64,000 nucleotides of DNA from Pseudonocardia terrae (GTDB lineage Bacteria; Actinomycetota; Actinomycetes; Mycobacteriales; Pseudonocardiaceae). The notes below the pieces were generated by a model, which worked only from the letters and a program-made list of their open reading frames with translations, was not told where the DNA came from and did no database searches. Numbering within the stretch: position 1 is the first letter of the stretch; each line of letters opens with the position of its first letter. The translations under genes and the position numbers were made by a program. This document shows, piece by piece, positions 25,795 to 48,090 of this stretch. Location: the NCBI RefSeq assembly GCF_021343995.1, contig NZ_JAJTTE010000038.1, forward strand, positions 1 to 64,000, given 5' to 3'.

Positions 25795-25795
<1 letters not shown>
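24854..25795 (-). CDS. Methionyl-tRNA formyltransferase-like enzyme, N5-hydroxyornithine formyltransferase
   Basis: 313 residues; ATG 25795 shares one base with the NRPS stop. A 10-formyl-tetrahydrofolate-dependent formyltransferase: VNVHDALLPAYAGFAPLNWA carries the catalytic Asn and His and DADFDAGDIVLQ the Asp, followed by the Fmt C-terminal domain. It lies inside the NRPS operon next to an ornithine N-hydroxylase, as in coelichelin-type clusters, where the homologue makes N5-formyl-N5-hydroxyornithine. A housekeeping fmt role is unlikely in this position. Confidence 0.88.
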
Positions 25796-39800
<14,005 letters not shown>

Positions 39801-39804
<4 letters not shown>

Positions 39805-40826
39805 TGCTTCGCGTCCATCCTCTCCAGCTCGGGAACGACCTGGTCCAGCGCGTACGGGATGCTCAGCACGGTGTTGAAGGTGATCGCCGCACCCGGGAAC
39901 GGCGCCGTGGTGTAGTCGAAGTAGCCGACGCGGCCGTCCTTGACCACGTCGAGCCGGTTGTAGATCGGGTCGGACTGCAGCACCTGCAGCAGATCGGGGT
40001 CCGAGGTCCACGCCAGACGGTCGACGTCGAGGAGCGTGAACTCCTCCGCGCTGACCGTGGCCACGTTGTCGGCCACCCGTCCGGCCAGCCACGAGGGCTC
40101 GGTGGCGAAGCCCAGGTCGGCGAAGAAGCGCACCTTCGGGTCCTGCGGCGAGAACACCTGATAGGTGCCGCCCTCCGCGGTCGCCCCGACCAGCATGGTC
40201 TTCTGCGCCCAGTCGGGGTGCGCGTCACGGACGGCCTCGAGCTTCGCCTCGACCCCGGCGACGAGGTCCTTCGCCTGCTGCTCGCGCCCCAGCGCCTTCC
40301 CCGCCGTCAGGGTCATGTCCTGCCACGGCGCGCCGAACTGGTCGAACTGGGCGGACTGGGCCACGGTCGGGGCGATGGCGGCGAGCTTGTCGTACTCGGA
40401 CCGGTCGAGGCCCTCGTAGAGCGCGAGGATCAGGTCCGGCTCGAGCGCGGCGACCTTCTCGAAGCTGATCTCCCCGGCGTTGGACACGATCTCGGGGACG
40501 GTGCCGCCCGCCGCCTGGGTGGCCCACGGGAAGATCGCGCCGGGCTGCTCGTCGAACCACTCCGTCGTCCCGACCGGCTTCACGCCCAGGGCGAGGACGG
40601 CGTCCTGGTCGCTCCAGCCGATGGTCACGACCCGCTGCGGCGGCGCGGAGATCGTGGTGGAACCCAACGCGTGGGTGATCGTGACCGGCATGCCCGCCGT
40701 CTGCTGGGCCGGCTGGGGGGCTGCCGGGGCTTCCGCCGGACCACCACAACCGGCGACGACGGCCAGGGCGGCGGCGCCGGCGAGCAGCCAACGACGTCGG
40801 ACGGGACGAGACGATCGGATACTCAC
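39801..40826 (-). CDS. Iron-siderophore-binding lipoprotein (FecB/FepB type)
   Basis: 341 residues from GTG 40826. The signal RRRWLLAGAAALAVVAGC ends in a lipobox (VVAGC), so a lipid-anchored binding protein. The mature part is the FecB fold: VVTIGWSDQDAVLALGVKPVG, then EKVAALEPDLILALYEGL, a long backbone helix and a C-lobe. It would hand ferric siderophore to an importer; no permease or ATPase gene for import is present in the window. It overlaps mbtH upstream and the NRPS downstream by 4 bp each. Confidence 0.92.
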
Positions 40827-41050
40827 CGCGTGCTCCTGTTCTGCTCCATCGCCTGCTGCAGGCTGCGGGGGCGCAGGTCGCGCCAGTGCTCCTCGATGTG
40901 ATCGAGGCAGTCCTGCCGGCTCGCCGCCGGCAGCGTCACCTGCCACCCCTGCGGGACGGCGGCGAACGTGGGCCACAGGGAGTGCTGTCCCTCGTCGTTG
41001 ACCAACACGTGAAAGGTGCCGTTCTCGTCGTCGAACGGATTGGTGGACAT
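40823..41050 (-). CDS. MbtH-like NRPS chaperone
   Basis: 75 residues. Core motifs of the family: NPFDDENGTFHVLVNDEGQHSLWP and VPQGW, with the conserved Trp residues, then a helix ending the fold. It binds adenylation domains and is needed for their folding or activity. AGAAGG lies before ATG 41050. Fourth base of its stop overlaps the binding-protein start. Confidence 0.95.
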   Translation of the reverse strand: MSTNPFDDENGTFHVLVNDEGQHSLWPTFAAVPQGWQVTLPAASRQDCLDHIEEHWRDLRPRSLQQAMEQNRSTR

Positions 41051-41079
41051 GCGCTTTCGCCTTCTGTCGGTGTCGGGGG

Positions 41080-42348
41080 TCAGACGTGGGCGGGGGCCGG
41101 GGCGGCGATCGAACGGACGATCTCCCCGCTGCGCACGGCGATGTTCGACAGCAGGGTCGAGGACAGGCCGTGGGTGTGCTCGGTGGCGCCCTGGACGTAG
41201 AGGCCGGCCCGCAGCCCCGGGTCGGTCCGGATCCGGTAGTCGCGACCGATGTCGAGGCGTCCGGCGTCGTCGCGCAGGCAGCTCGCGGCGAGGTCGCCCA
41301 GCAGGTCACAGGGATCGCTGGACCGGTAACCGGTCGCGTAGATGACGAGGTCGGCGCCCAGCACCTCGCGCCCGCCGTGGATCAGGGACTCGACCGCCAG
41401 CTCGACGTGGTCGTCGGTCGCGACGACGTCGGCGACCCGGCTGACGTTGAGGAACCGCAGCCGCTCCCGGCCGGCGACCTTCTCGTGGTAGTGCCGCCGG
41501 TACAGCGACTCGATGAGGTCGGGATCGACCACCGAGTAGTTCGTGTTGGCGTGGTAGCCCAGGATCATCCGTTTGATCCGGTCAGGGGCCCGGAAGAAGT
41601 CGTCGACGGCGTCGGGGTCGAAGACCCGGTTGGCGAACGAGGAGTCGTCCGCCGGGCTGTAGCCGTAGCGGTGGAACACCGCCCACACCTCGGTGCCGGC
41701 GAACCGGCGGTGGATGTGCTCCACCGCCTCGGCGGCGCTCTGCCCGGCGCCCACCACGATCACCCGCTTCGGGTCGGCGACCCGGTCGAGGCGGGTCAGG
41801 AGGTCGCGGGTGTGCCAGATCCGCTCGCCCGGCTCGACCCCCTCGGGCAGGTTCGGCGTCAGCCCGGTGGCCAGCACGACGTTGCGGGTGCGCAGGACCG
41901 TTCCGCGGGACGTCACGACGTCGACCAGGTCCGGCGACTCCGGCACCGGGTCGATCGACGTCACCTCGGTGCCGTAGTCGACCTGGTCGGCGAACCGCCC
42001 CGCGACCCACTCCAGGTAGTCGTGGAACTCCAGCCGGGTCGGGAAGACGCTCCCGTAGTTGATGAAGTCGACCAGCCGGCCGCGCTCGTGCAGGTAGGAC
42101 AGGAAGCCGTAGCGGCTGGCCGGGTTCCGCAGGGTCACGAGGTCCTTCAGGAAGCTCACCTGCATCGTCGCGTCCTCGAGGAGCATGCCCCGGTGCCAGC
42201 CGAAGGTGCCCTGGCGCTCGACGAACCTGGCCCGCAGATGCGCGGCGCAGGCGCTCTCGGTGTTGTACTCGGCGACGGCGACGGTCAGGGCCAGGTTCGA
42301 CGGCCCGAACCCGACGCCGACCAGGTCCAACGGACCGAACTGAGACAT
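41080..42348 (-). CDS. L-ornithine N5-monooxygenase
   Basis: 422 residues from ATG 42348, chosen because GAGGGAG sits 6 bp upstream; GTG 42354 is the alternative. Class B flavin monooxygenase that hydroxylates the ornithine side chain using FAD, NADPH and O2. FAD motif GVGFGPSNLAL near 13, substrate-site LKDLVTLRNPASRYGFLSYL near 75, NADPH motif VVGAGQSAAEAV near 205 and the C-terminal ATGY motif near 345. First gene of the siderophore operon, about 210 bp downstream of the iron box. It supplies hOrn to A2-A4. Confidence 0.95.
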   Translation of the reverse strand: MSQFGPLDLVGVGFGPSNLALTVAVAEYNTESACAAHLRARFVERQGTFGWHRGMLLEDATMQVSFLKDLVTLRNPASRYGFLSYLHERGRLVDFINYGSVFPTRLEFHDYLEWVAGRFADQVDYGTEVTSIDPVPESPDLVDVVTSRGTVLRTRNVVLATGLTPNLPEGVEPGERIWHTRDLLTRLDRVADPKRVIVVGAGQSAAEAVEHIHRRFAGTEVWAVFHRYGYSPADDSSFANRVFDPDAVDDFFRAPDRIKRMILGYHANTNYSVVDPDLIESLYRRHYHEKVAGRERLRFLNVSRVADVVATDDHVELAVESLIHGGREVLGADLVIYATGYRSSDPCDLLGDLAASCLRDDAGRLDIGRDYRIRTDPGLRAGLYVQGATEHTHGLSSTLLSNIAVRSGEIVRSIAAPAPAHV

Positions 42349-42560
42349 CCACACTCCCTCCTCGCCGGGCGACTCGCCCGTTCGTGCCCTACGTCAACTC
42401 GTCGTGCGACGCGCATGTGTCCACACTGGACTCATTCCGGACGGACCTGCCCGCCGCGGGCCGAGCAGGAGAGGGTGGAACGACGCGTGTCGGAACCTCC
42501 GGCGGTGACCGGAGGCGCACGGCACTGTCACATGGAGTTCTCATCCTCTCTGGTGAAAAC

Positions 42561-42579
42561 CTCGCTAAGGCTAACCTAA
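42561..42579 (-). promoter_or_regulatory. Iron box (IdeR/DmdR1-type operator)
   Basis: CTCGCTAAGGCTAACCTAA matches the 19-bp IdeR/DmdR consensus TTAGGTTAGGCTAACCTAA at 15 of 19 positions, with one half-site perfect. It contains TANNNT -10-like sequence on both strands, so repressor binding would block the promoter of the monooxygenase-NRPS-exporter operon under iron sufficiency (established mode for this family). It could also touch the divergent malic enzyme side. Confidence 0.8.
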
Positions 42580-42699
42580 GATCCACGGGGCGCGACGTGA
42601 TGTGTCTCAGGTTGCAACATGTCGGAAATTATGCCTGTAACCTGCTGAATCGTTCGAACGCGCCAGAACCGGACACGGCGCGTTGGAGAACGCGACCGC

Positions 42700-42768
42700 G
42701 ACAAGGCCGAGGACGCCGTCGAGACAAGGCCGAGGACGCCGTCGAGACAAGGCCGAGGACGCGGTCGA
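42700..42768 (+). repeat. 3 x 23-bp tandem repeat
   Basis: Unit GACAAGGCCGAGGACGCCGTC followed by GA. Copies 42700-42722 and 42723-42745 are identical; 42746-42768 has one change (GCC to GCG). 23 is not a multiple of 3 and no gene covers it, so it is a non-coding minisatellite 140 bp before the malic enzyme start. Confidence 0.9.
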
Positions 42769-42910
42769 GCCGGGCCGCGACGACGACGGGTTCAGCCGGG
42801 TTGCGCGAGGTCGGCCTGGCGGCGGCCCGGCAAGCGCCCGTCGGCACGGCGCGAGCGACTCCGGTCCCCCGGCCGGTTCCGGGCCGTCACGGGCGGGTAG
42901 CCCGGGAGAC

Positions 42911-44032
42911 ATGAGTGATCGGGCGGGGAAGATCGAGATCCGGGCCCGGGTGGAGCTCGACGATGCCGACGACCTGGCCGTCCACTACACGCCGGGAGTC
43001 GCGGAGGCGGCGAAGCGCATCGCGGCCGAACCGTCGCGGTCGCGGACCGAGACCGTGAAGGGCAACGCGGTCGCGATCGTCAGTGACGGGTCGGCGTTGC
43101 TCGGTCTGGGCGACCAGGGGCCGGCGGCGGCGCTCCCGGTCATGGAGGGCAAGGCCGCCCTGTTCTCCCGTTTCGCCGACATCGACGCGTGGCCGATCTG
43201 CATCGCGAGCCGCGAGCCCGACGACGTCGTGCGGACCGTCCGTGACCTCGCGACCTCGTTCGGGGCGATCAACCTGGAGGACGTCGCCGCGCCCCGCTGC
43301 TTCGAGATCGAGCGTCGCCTGCGGGAGGAGCTCGACATCCCGGTCTTCCACGACGACCAGCACGGAACGGCGATGGTCGTGCTCGCCGCCCTGCACAACG
43401 CCCTCGCGCTGACCGGTCGTGACGCCGCCCGAACGCGCGTGGTGATCGCGGGGGCCGGAGCGGCCGGCAGCGCGACCGCCCGCCTGCTGCTCGCGGCGGG
43501 GTACACCGAGGCCGGAATCGTCGTGTGCGACAGCAAGGGCGCCCTGCACCCGGGGCGGCAGCTCGACGGCGAGAAGGCCTGGCTCGCCGAGCACACCAAC
43601 TCCGACCGGGCCGAGGGCTCGCTGGTCGAGGTCCTCGACGGGGCCGACGTGTTCATCGGGGTCAGTGCTCCCGACCTGCTCGCCCCCGAGGATCTTTCCC
43701 GGATGGCGGATCGGCCGGTCGTGTTCGCGCTGGCGAACCCGGATCCGGAGGTCGACCCGCGCGGCGCGCAGGAGCACGCCGCCGTGCTGGCGACGGGACG
43801 CAGCGACCTGCCCAACCAGATCAACAACGTGCTGGTGTTCCCAGGGGTGCTGCGCGGGCTGCTCGACGCCGGCGCGGACACCCTCACCGTGGACATGCAG
43901 CTCGCGGGGGCGCGCGCGATCGCCGAGCTCGTGGGCGACGACCGTTCACCGGAGCACATCGTGCCGTCGGTGTTCGACGAGCGTCTGGTGCCCGCGCTGG
44001 CCGGGGCGGTGTGCGACGCGGCAGGCCGCTGA
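42911..44032 (+). CDS. NAD(P)-dependent malic enzyme
   Basis: 373 residues from ATG 42911 (GGGAGAC upstream). Oxidative decarboxylation of malate to pyruvate. Visible: the YTPGVAEAAKRIA substrate loop (Tyr), VSDGSALLGLGDQGPAAALPVMEGKAALF (with the catalytic Lys), the FHDDQHGTA metal site, and the IAGAGAAGSATA dinucleotide fold; the C-terminal NPDPEV and PNQINNVLVFPG motifs are complete. Short bacterial type without a phosphotransacetylase tail. The frame stays open upstream through the tandem repeat but without a better start. Confidence 0.93.
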   Translation: MSDRAGKIEIRARVELDDADDLAVHYTPGVAEAAKRIAAEPSRSRTETVKGNAVAIVSDGSALLGLGDQGPAAALPVMEGKAALFSRFADIDAWPICIASREPDDVVRTVRDLATSFGAINLEDVAAPRCFEIERRLREELDIPVFHDDQHGTAMVVLAALHNALALTGRDAARTRVVIAGAGAAGSATARLLLAAGYTEAGIVVCDSKGALHPGRQLDGEKAWLAEHTNSDRAEGSLVEVLDGADVFIGVSAPDLLAPEDLSRMADRPVVFALANPDPEVDPRGAQEHAAVLATGRSDLPNQINNVLVFPGVLRGLLDAGADTLTVDMQLAGARAIAELVGDDRSPEHIVPSVFDERLVPALAGAVCDAAGR

Positions 44033-44090
44033 CGTCGAGCGTCGCGGCCGGGGCGGGTTGAGACGCCCGGACACGGGTAGAGCCGCAGCC

Positions 44091-44879
44091 ATGCTGCCTC
44101 CACGCGTCAGGTCCGGGTCCCGTCGCTCCGGTCGCGGGGCCGCTGGATCCGTCGGCGCCGGTGTCGCCGCGGGGGTCGCGGCGGCGGCCGGTGTGCTGCT
44201 CGGCCGCAAGGTGGCGGTGGCGGCCAAGGTCGGCGCGGGCCACCCCCTCAAGCATCGCGCGCTCGACCTCGCGGCCGGGCTGATGCAGCCGAAGTACCCG
44301 TTGGCGGCGATGAGCACCTACCTCAACGGCTTCCACATGTACGCGGACGAGATGGGAAGACAGGTGGAGGCGTCGCACTTCTGCATCCACCTGCGCCACG
44401 ACCTGCACCAGTGCGTGATCTTCGACCGCAACGCGCCGGACGCCCGGCTGATCGGGATCGAGTACATCGTCAGTGAGGAGCGCTTCGGGAGCCTGCCCGA
44501 CGACGAGAAGCGGCTCTGGCACAGCCACCACCACGAGGTGAAGTCGGGCGTCCTGGTCGCTCCGGGGGTCCCCGAGATCGCGGAGCACGCCTACTTCGAG
44601 GACCTCGTCACGACGTACGGGAAGACTTTCCACACCTGGCAGTACGACCGCGACGACTTCCCGTACGGGATCCCGCAGCTGATGATGGCCTTCACCGGCG
44701 ACGGCCAGGGCGACGAGTCAGCGATCGCCGATCGCGACCGCCGGCTCGGGGTGTCCACGTCGCGCAAACGGGCGCGTCGGGCCGACATCGCCGAACCGAG
44801 CCTGGCGCCGGGTGCCAACTCCTGGGAGAGCGGCCGGACGGTGCAGACGCGCCTCGAGGAGATCGACTTCAGGCGCTAG
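44091..44879 (+). CDS. DUF1264 / oil-body-associated-protein-like (OBAP) protein
   Basis: 262 residues from ATG 44091. After a basic, Ala/Gly-rich N-terminus with a weakly hydrophobic stretch (GAGVAAGVAAAAGVLLG), residues 65-215 follow the OBAP pattern closely: YLNGFHMYADEMGRQVEASH, FCIHLRHDLHQCVIFD, ARLIGIEYIVSEERF and LWHSHHHEVKSG. Plant members coat oil bodies; the bacterial role is unknown. The His/Cys-rich core might bind metal (inference). Basic tail KRARRAD. Convergent with the aconitase gene. Confidence 0.85.
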   Translation: MLPPRVRSGSRRSGRGAAGSVGAGVAAGVAAAAGVLLGRKVAVAAKVGAGHPLKHRALDLAAGLMQPKYPLAAMSTYLNGFHMYADEMGRQVEASHFCIHLRHDLHQCVIFDRNAPDARLIGIEYIVSEERFGSLPDDEKRLWHSHHHEVKSGVLVAPGVPEIAEHAYFEDLVTTYGKTFHTWQYDRDDFPYGIPQLMMAFTGDGQGDESAIADRDRRLGVSTSRKRARRADIAEPSLAPGANSWESGRTVQTRLEEIDFRR

Positions 44880-44912
44880 CGAGGCCTGCGGCCCCGGCCG
44901 CGGCGCCGGCTC

Positions 44913-46853
44913 TCAGTCCCGGTGCGCGAGCCGGGGAATCTGCCCGCCCGCCAGCACGGCCTCGATCTGGCGCGCCGAGAGGTGGTGGGTGAGGCGGTAC
45001 TCGGCGCCGTCGTCGTCGGTGGCGGTGAGCTCCCGGGTCTTTCCGAGGCCGTGCAGCCCGCGCAGGTGGAGCGTGCTGCCCACGTCGAGGCGGTCGAGGT
45101 CGGCGGGGTCGGTGAACTCCAGGGCGAGCACGCCGAAGTTGGCGAGGTTCTGCCAGTGGATGCGCGCGTAGGACCGCGCGACGACCGCGGCGAGCCCCAG
45201 GAACCGCGGGCAGATGGCGGCGTGTTCGCGGGAGGAGCCCTGGCCGTAGTTGTCCCCGGCGACGACCGCGTGGGGACCGGTGTCCTTCGCCCGGTCCGGG
45301 TAGTCCTCGTCGATGCGGGTGAAGGTGAACCGCGCCAGCTCCGGGATGTTCGAGCGGTAGGGCAGGGCCTGCGCGCCGGCGGGGGAGATCTCGTCGGTGG
45401 ACACGTCGTCGTCCATGTGCAGGAGGACGGGGAGGTCCAGCTCGTCGGGCAGGGGTTCGAAGTCCGGCAGGGCGGAGATGTTGTCCCCGCGGACGAGTTC
45501 CTGGTGACGGGCGTCCTCCGGCGCTGCGGGCGGGACGAGCATCTCGGTGTTGACCGTCGCGCGCTCGGGCAGGGCGAGGTCGGGCACCGGGAGGTCGAGC
45601 TTCTCCGCGAGGGCGCGTGGATCGGTGATCACCCCGGTGAGCGCGGCGGCCGCGGCGGTCTCCGGGGAGCACAGCCATACGGAGTCCTCGGGCGTGCCGG
45701 AGCGTCCCGGGAAGTTGCGCGGGAAGGTGCGCAACGAGTTCCGGCCGGACGCGGGCGCCTGGCCCATGCCGATGCAGCCCATGCACCCGGCCTGGTGGAT
45801 GCGGGCACCCGCGGTGATCAGGTCGAAGGTGGCGCCCATCCTCGTCAGGTCCGCGAAGATCTCCCGCGACGACGGGTTCACGTCGACGCTCACGGCGTCG
45901 TTCGTCTGCCTCCCGGCGAGCATCGCGGCCACCACGGCGAAGTCCCGCAAGCCCGGGTTGGCCGACGAGCCGACGACGACCTGGGACACCGGCTCGCCCT
46001 CGACCTCGCGGACCGGGACGACGTTCCCCGGCGACGACGGCTTCGCGATCAACGGCTCGAGCGCGGACAGGTCGATCTCGTCGGTGAGGTCGTAGACCGC
46101 GCCCTCCTCCGCGGCGAGGGGACGGAAGTCGTGGACGCGGTCCTCCGCGCGCAGGAACGCCTCGACCGCGTGGTCGGAGGGGAACACGGTGGTCGTCGCG
46201 CCGAGCTCGGCGCCCATGTTGGCGATGACGTGCCGGTCCATCGCGGTCAGCCCGGCCAGGCCGGGGCCGTGGTACTCCAGGATCCGGTTCACCCCGCCGC
46301 CGACGCCGTGGCGACGCAGCATCTCCAGGACGACGTCCTTGGCCGAGACCCACGGCGGCAGCTCGCCGACGAGCCGGATCCCGAACACCTCGGGCGTCCG
46401 CAGCCACAGCGGCTCCCCGGCGATGGCCAGGGCGACCTCCAGGCCGCCGACGCCGATCGCGAGCATGCCCAGCGACCCGGCGGCGCAGGTGTGGGAGTCG
46501 GACCCGACCATCGCCTTGCCCGGGATCCCGAAGCGCTGCATGTGGGTGGGATGCGAGACGCCGTTGCCGGGCTTGGAGAACCACAGCCCGAAGCGGCGCG
46601 CGGCGGTGCGGAGGAACTCGTGGTCCTCGGCGTTGCGCTCGTCGGCCTGGAGCAGGTTGTGGTCGACGTACTGCACCGAGCACTCGGTGCGCGCCCGGTC
46701 CAGGCCCAGCGCCTCCAGCTCCTGCATCACGAGGGTTCCCGTGGCGTCCTGGGTCAGCGTCTGGTCGATCCGCAGGGCGATCTCCTCGCCGGGGGTCGGG
46801 TCGCCGTCGACCAGGTGGTCGTCGATCAGGATCCGGGCCAGTGTGCGGGGCAT
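44913..46853 (-). CDS. Aconitate hydratase (short, mitochondrial-type)
   Basis: 646 residues from ATG 46853 with AGGAGGTGG before it. Citrate/isocitrate isomerase with a 4Fe-4S cluster: the cluster Cys are in DSHTCAAG near 125 and GCMGCIGMG near 360. The swivel domain has GDNYGQGSSREHAA with the catalytic Ser. It belongs to the short homoaconitase/mitochondrial-like branch rather than the 900-residue AcnA typical of actinobacteria, so it may be a second aconitase. Convergent with the OBAP gene; no operon partner. Confidence 0.9.
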   Translation of the reverse strand: MPRTLARILIDDHLVDGDPTPGEEIALRIDQTLTQDATGTLVMQELEALGLDRARTECSVQYVDHNLLQADERNAEDHEFLRTAARRFGLWFSKPGNGVSHPTHMQRFGIPGKAMVGSDSHTCAAGSLGMLAIGVGGLEVALAIAGEPLWLRTPEVFGIRLVGELPPWVSAKDVVLEMLRRHGVGGGVNRILEYHGPGLAGLTAMDRHVIANMGAELGATTTVFPSDHAVEAFLRAEDRVHDFRPLAAEEGAVYDLTDEIDLSALEPLIAKPSSPGNVVPVREVEGEPVSQVVVGSSANPGLRDFAVVAAMLAGRQTNDAVSVDVNPSSREIFADLTRMGATFDLITAGARIHQAGCMGCIGMGQAPASGRNSLRTFPRNFPGRSGTPEDSVWLCSPETAAAAALTGVITDPRALAEKLDLPVPDLALPERATVNTEMLVPPAAPEDARHQELVRGDNISALPDFEPLPDELDLPVLLHMDDDVSTDEISPAGAQALPYRSNIPELARFTFTRIDEDYPDRAKDTGPHAVVAGDNYGQGSSREHAAICPRFLGLAAVVARSYARIHWQNLANFGVLALEFTDPADLDRLDVGSTLHLRGLHGLGKTRELTATDDDGAEYRLTHHLSARQIEAVLAGGQIPRLAHRD

Positions 46854-47021
46854 GGGCCACCTCCTGTCCACGGACGGTCCTGCGGTGTACCCGTCTTCGC
46901 AGGGGTGCAAGCCTCGGCCGGCGCCCGTCCCGGCCGATTCCTCTGCGCGCCGGCGGAGGTCTACATGGTCGACAGCCGCCCGGCCGGCGGCGATGGAGCG
47001 AGCCGAGACAAGGAGAGCGCC

Positions 47022-48014
47022 GTGAGCATTCCCGTCACCATGCGCGCGCTGCAGCAGACCTCGTTCGGGGGTCCGCAGGACAGCGGAGTGACCACCGACG
47101 CACCGGTGCCGAACCCCGGCCCGGACGAGGTGCTGGTCCGGGTCGTCGCCGCCGGTGTCAACTTCGCCGACGTCTCGAGGGCCCACGGCACGTTCCTGGG
47201 CGGCCCGCAGCCGCCGTACGTGGCGGGTTTCGAGGCGGCCGGCGAGGTCGTGGCGGCGGGCGAGGCGGTGACCGGGCCACGGCCGGGGGACCGCGTGATC
47301 GGCGTCGGAGACGGGGCCTTCGCCGAGTACATGGTCCTGCCCGCGGCCGCGGCGATGCCGGTGCCGGAGGGCTGGACGGCCGAGCAGGCGTTGGGCCTGG
47401 TCGTGAACCGGCCCACCGCCCTCGCCGCGCTCAAGCCCCTGGGCCACCTCGCGGCCGGGGAGACCGTGCTGGTCCACGCCGCCGCGGGTGCGACCGGCCA
47501 GGCCGCGGTGACCCTGGCCAAGCACTACGGCGCGACGGTCATCGCCACCGCGTCGCCGAGCAAACACGAGACGGTGCGGGCCCTGGGCGCCGACCACGTC
47601 CTGGACTCCCGCGACGCCGACCTCGCCGCCGAGGTGCTGCGGCTGACCCGTGGGGCCGGTGCCGACCTGGTTCTGGAGTCGGCGGGCGGAGCCACGTTCC
47701 GGGCGAGCCTGGCTGCGGCCAGGCCGGTCACGGGCCGCGTCGTCGTGTTCGGGGTGGCCGGTGGCGAGGCCTCGATCACCAACCGGGAGCTGGTGTACGA
47801 GCACCAGGTCCAGATCATCGGCCTCAACATCGGCGTGCTGATGCAGGCGGCGCCGCGCATCTTCGGCGAGGTCACCGCGGAGCTGGCCACCCTCGTCGCC
47901 GCCGGCGTCCTCACCCCCGCCCGCCCCACCGCCTACGACCTCGCCGACGGCCCGAAGGCCCTCACGGAACTGGAGGCCAGGGCGACCGTCGGCAAACTGG
48001 CCCTGGTGCCGTGA
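47022..48014 (+). CDS. NADPH:quinone oxidoreductase, zinc-independent MDR family
   Basis: 330 residues from GTG 47022 with AAGGAGAG 6 bp upstream. GroES-like N-domain (GVNFADVSRAHGTFLGG), nucleotide-binding VHAAAGATGQAAVTLAKHYG near 148 and no zinc-ligand Cys/His cluster. Reduces quinones or enones with NADPH, substrate open. Divergent from the aconitase gene with a 168-bp gap. Confidence 0.88.
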   Translation: MSIPVTMRALQQTSFGGPQDSGVTTDAPVPNPGPDEVLVRVVAAGVNFADVSRAHGTFLGGPQPPYVAGFEAAGEVVAAGEAVTGPRPGDRVIGVGDGAFAEYMVLPAAAAMPVPEGWTAEQALGLVVNRPTALAALKPLGHLAAGETVLVHAAAGATGQAAVTLAKHYGATVIATASPSKHETVRALGADHVLDSRDADLAAEVLRLTRGAGADLVLESAGGATFRASLAAARPVTGRVVVFGVAGGEASITNRELVYEHQVQIIGLNIGVLMQAAPRIFGEVTAELATLVAAGVLTPARPTAYDLADGPKALTELEARATVGKLALVP

Positions 48015-48078
48015 CGACCCGGCCGCCGGGCCACCGCCGCCGGGCGACGACCGCGGTCCCGGTCACTGGGCCGCGGCC

Positions 48079-48084
48079 TACGCT
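48079..48084 (+). promoter_or_regulatory. Leaderless-type -10 box (TACGCT) of the ECF sigma gene
   Basis: TACGCT followed by 6 bases and ATG 48091; no Shine-Dalgarno in between. This geometry puts the transcription start at the A of ATG. Confidence 0.4.
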
Positions 48085-48090
48085 CGCGGC

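Larger units (their letters stand above)
42349..42910. other. Divergent intergenic region: iron-box promoter and tandem repeat
   Basis: About 560 bp between the siderophore operon and the malic enzyme. Contains the iron box at 42561-42579 and a 3 x 23-bp tandem repeat at 42700-42768. The siderophore transcript would have a leader of roughly 190 bases in which no convincing small gene was found. Confidence 0.7.

Noticed and set aside
42389..42586. 65-codon leader frame between the iron box and the monooxygenase
   Set aside because: No ribosome site, it starts inside the operator region, composition is random, and there is no recognisable attenuator structure.
44880..44912. Terminator between the OBAP and aconitase genes
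   Set aside because: Only a 6-bp stem with a 2-base loop (GCGGCC/GGCCGC), not distinguishable from background in such GC-rich DNA.
46854..47804. N-terminal extension of the aconitase
   Set aside because: The frame stays open upstream but ATG 46853 has a strong AGGAGGTGG site and begins exactly at the family's N-terminus.
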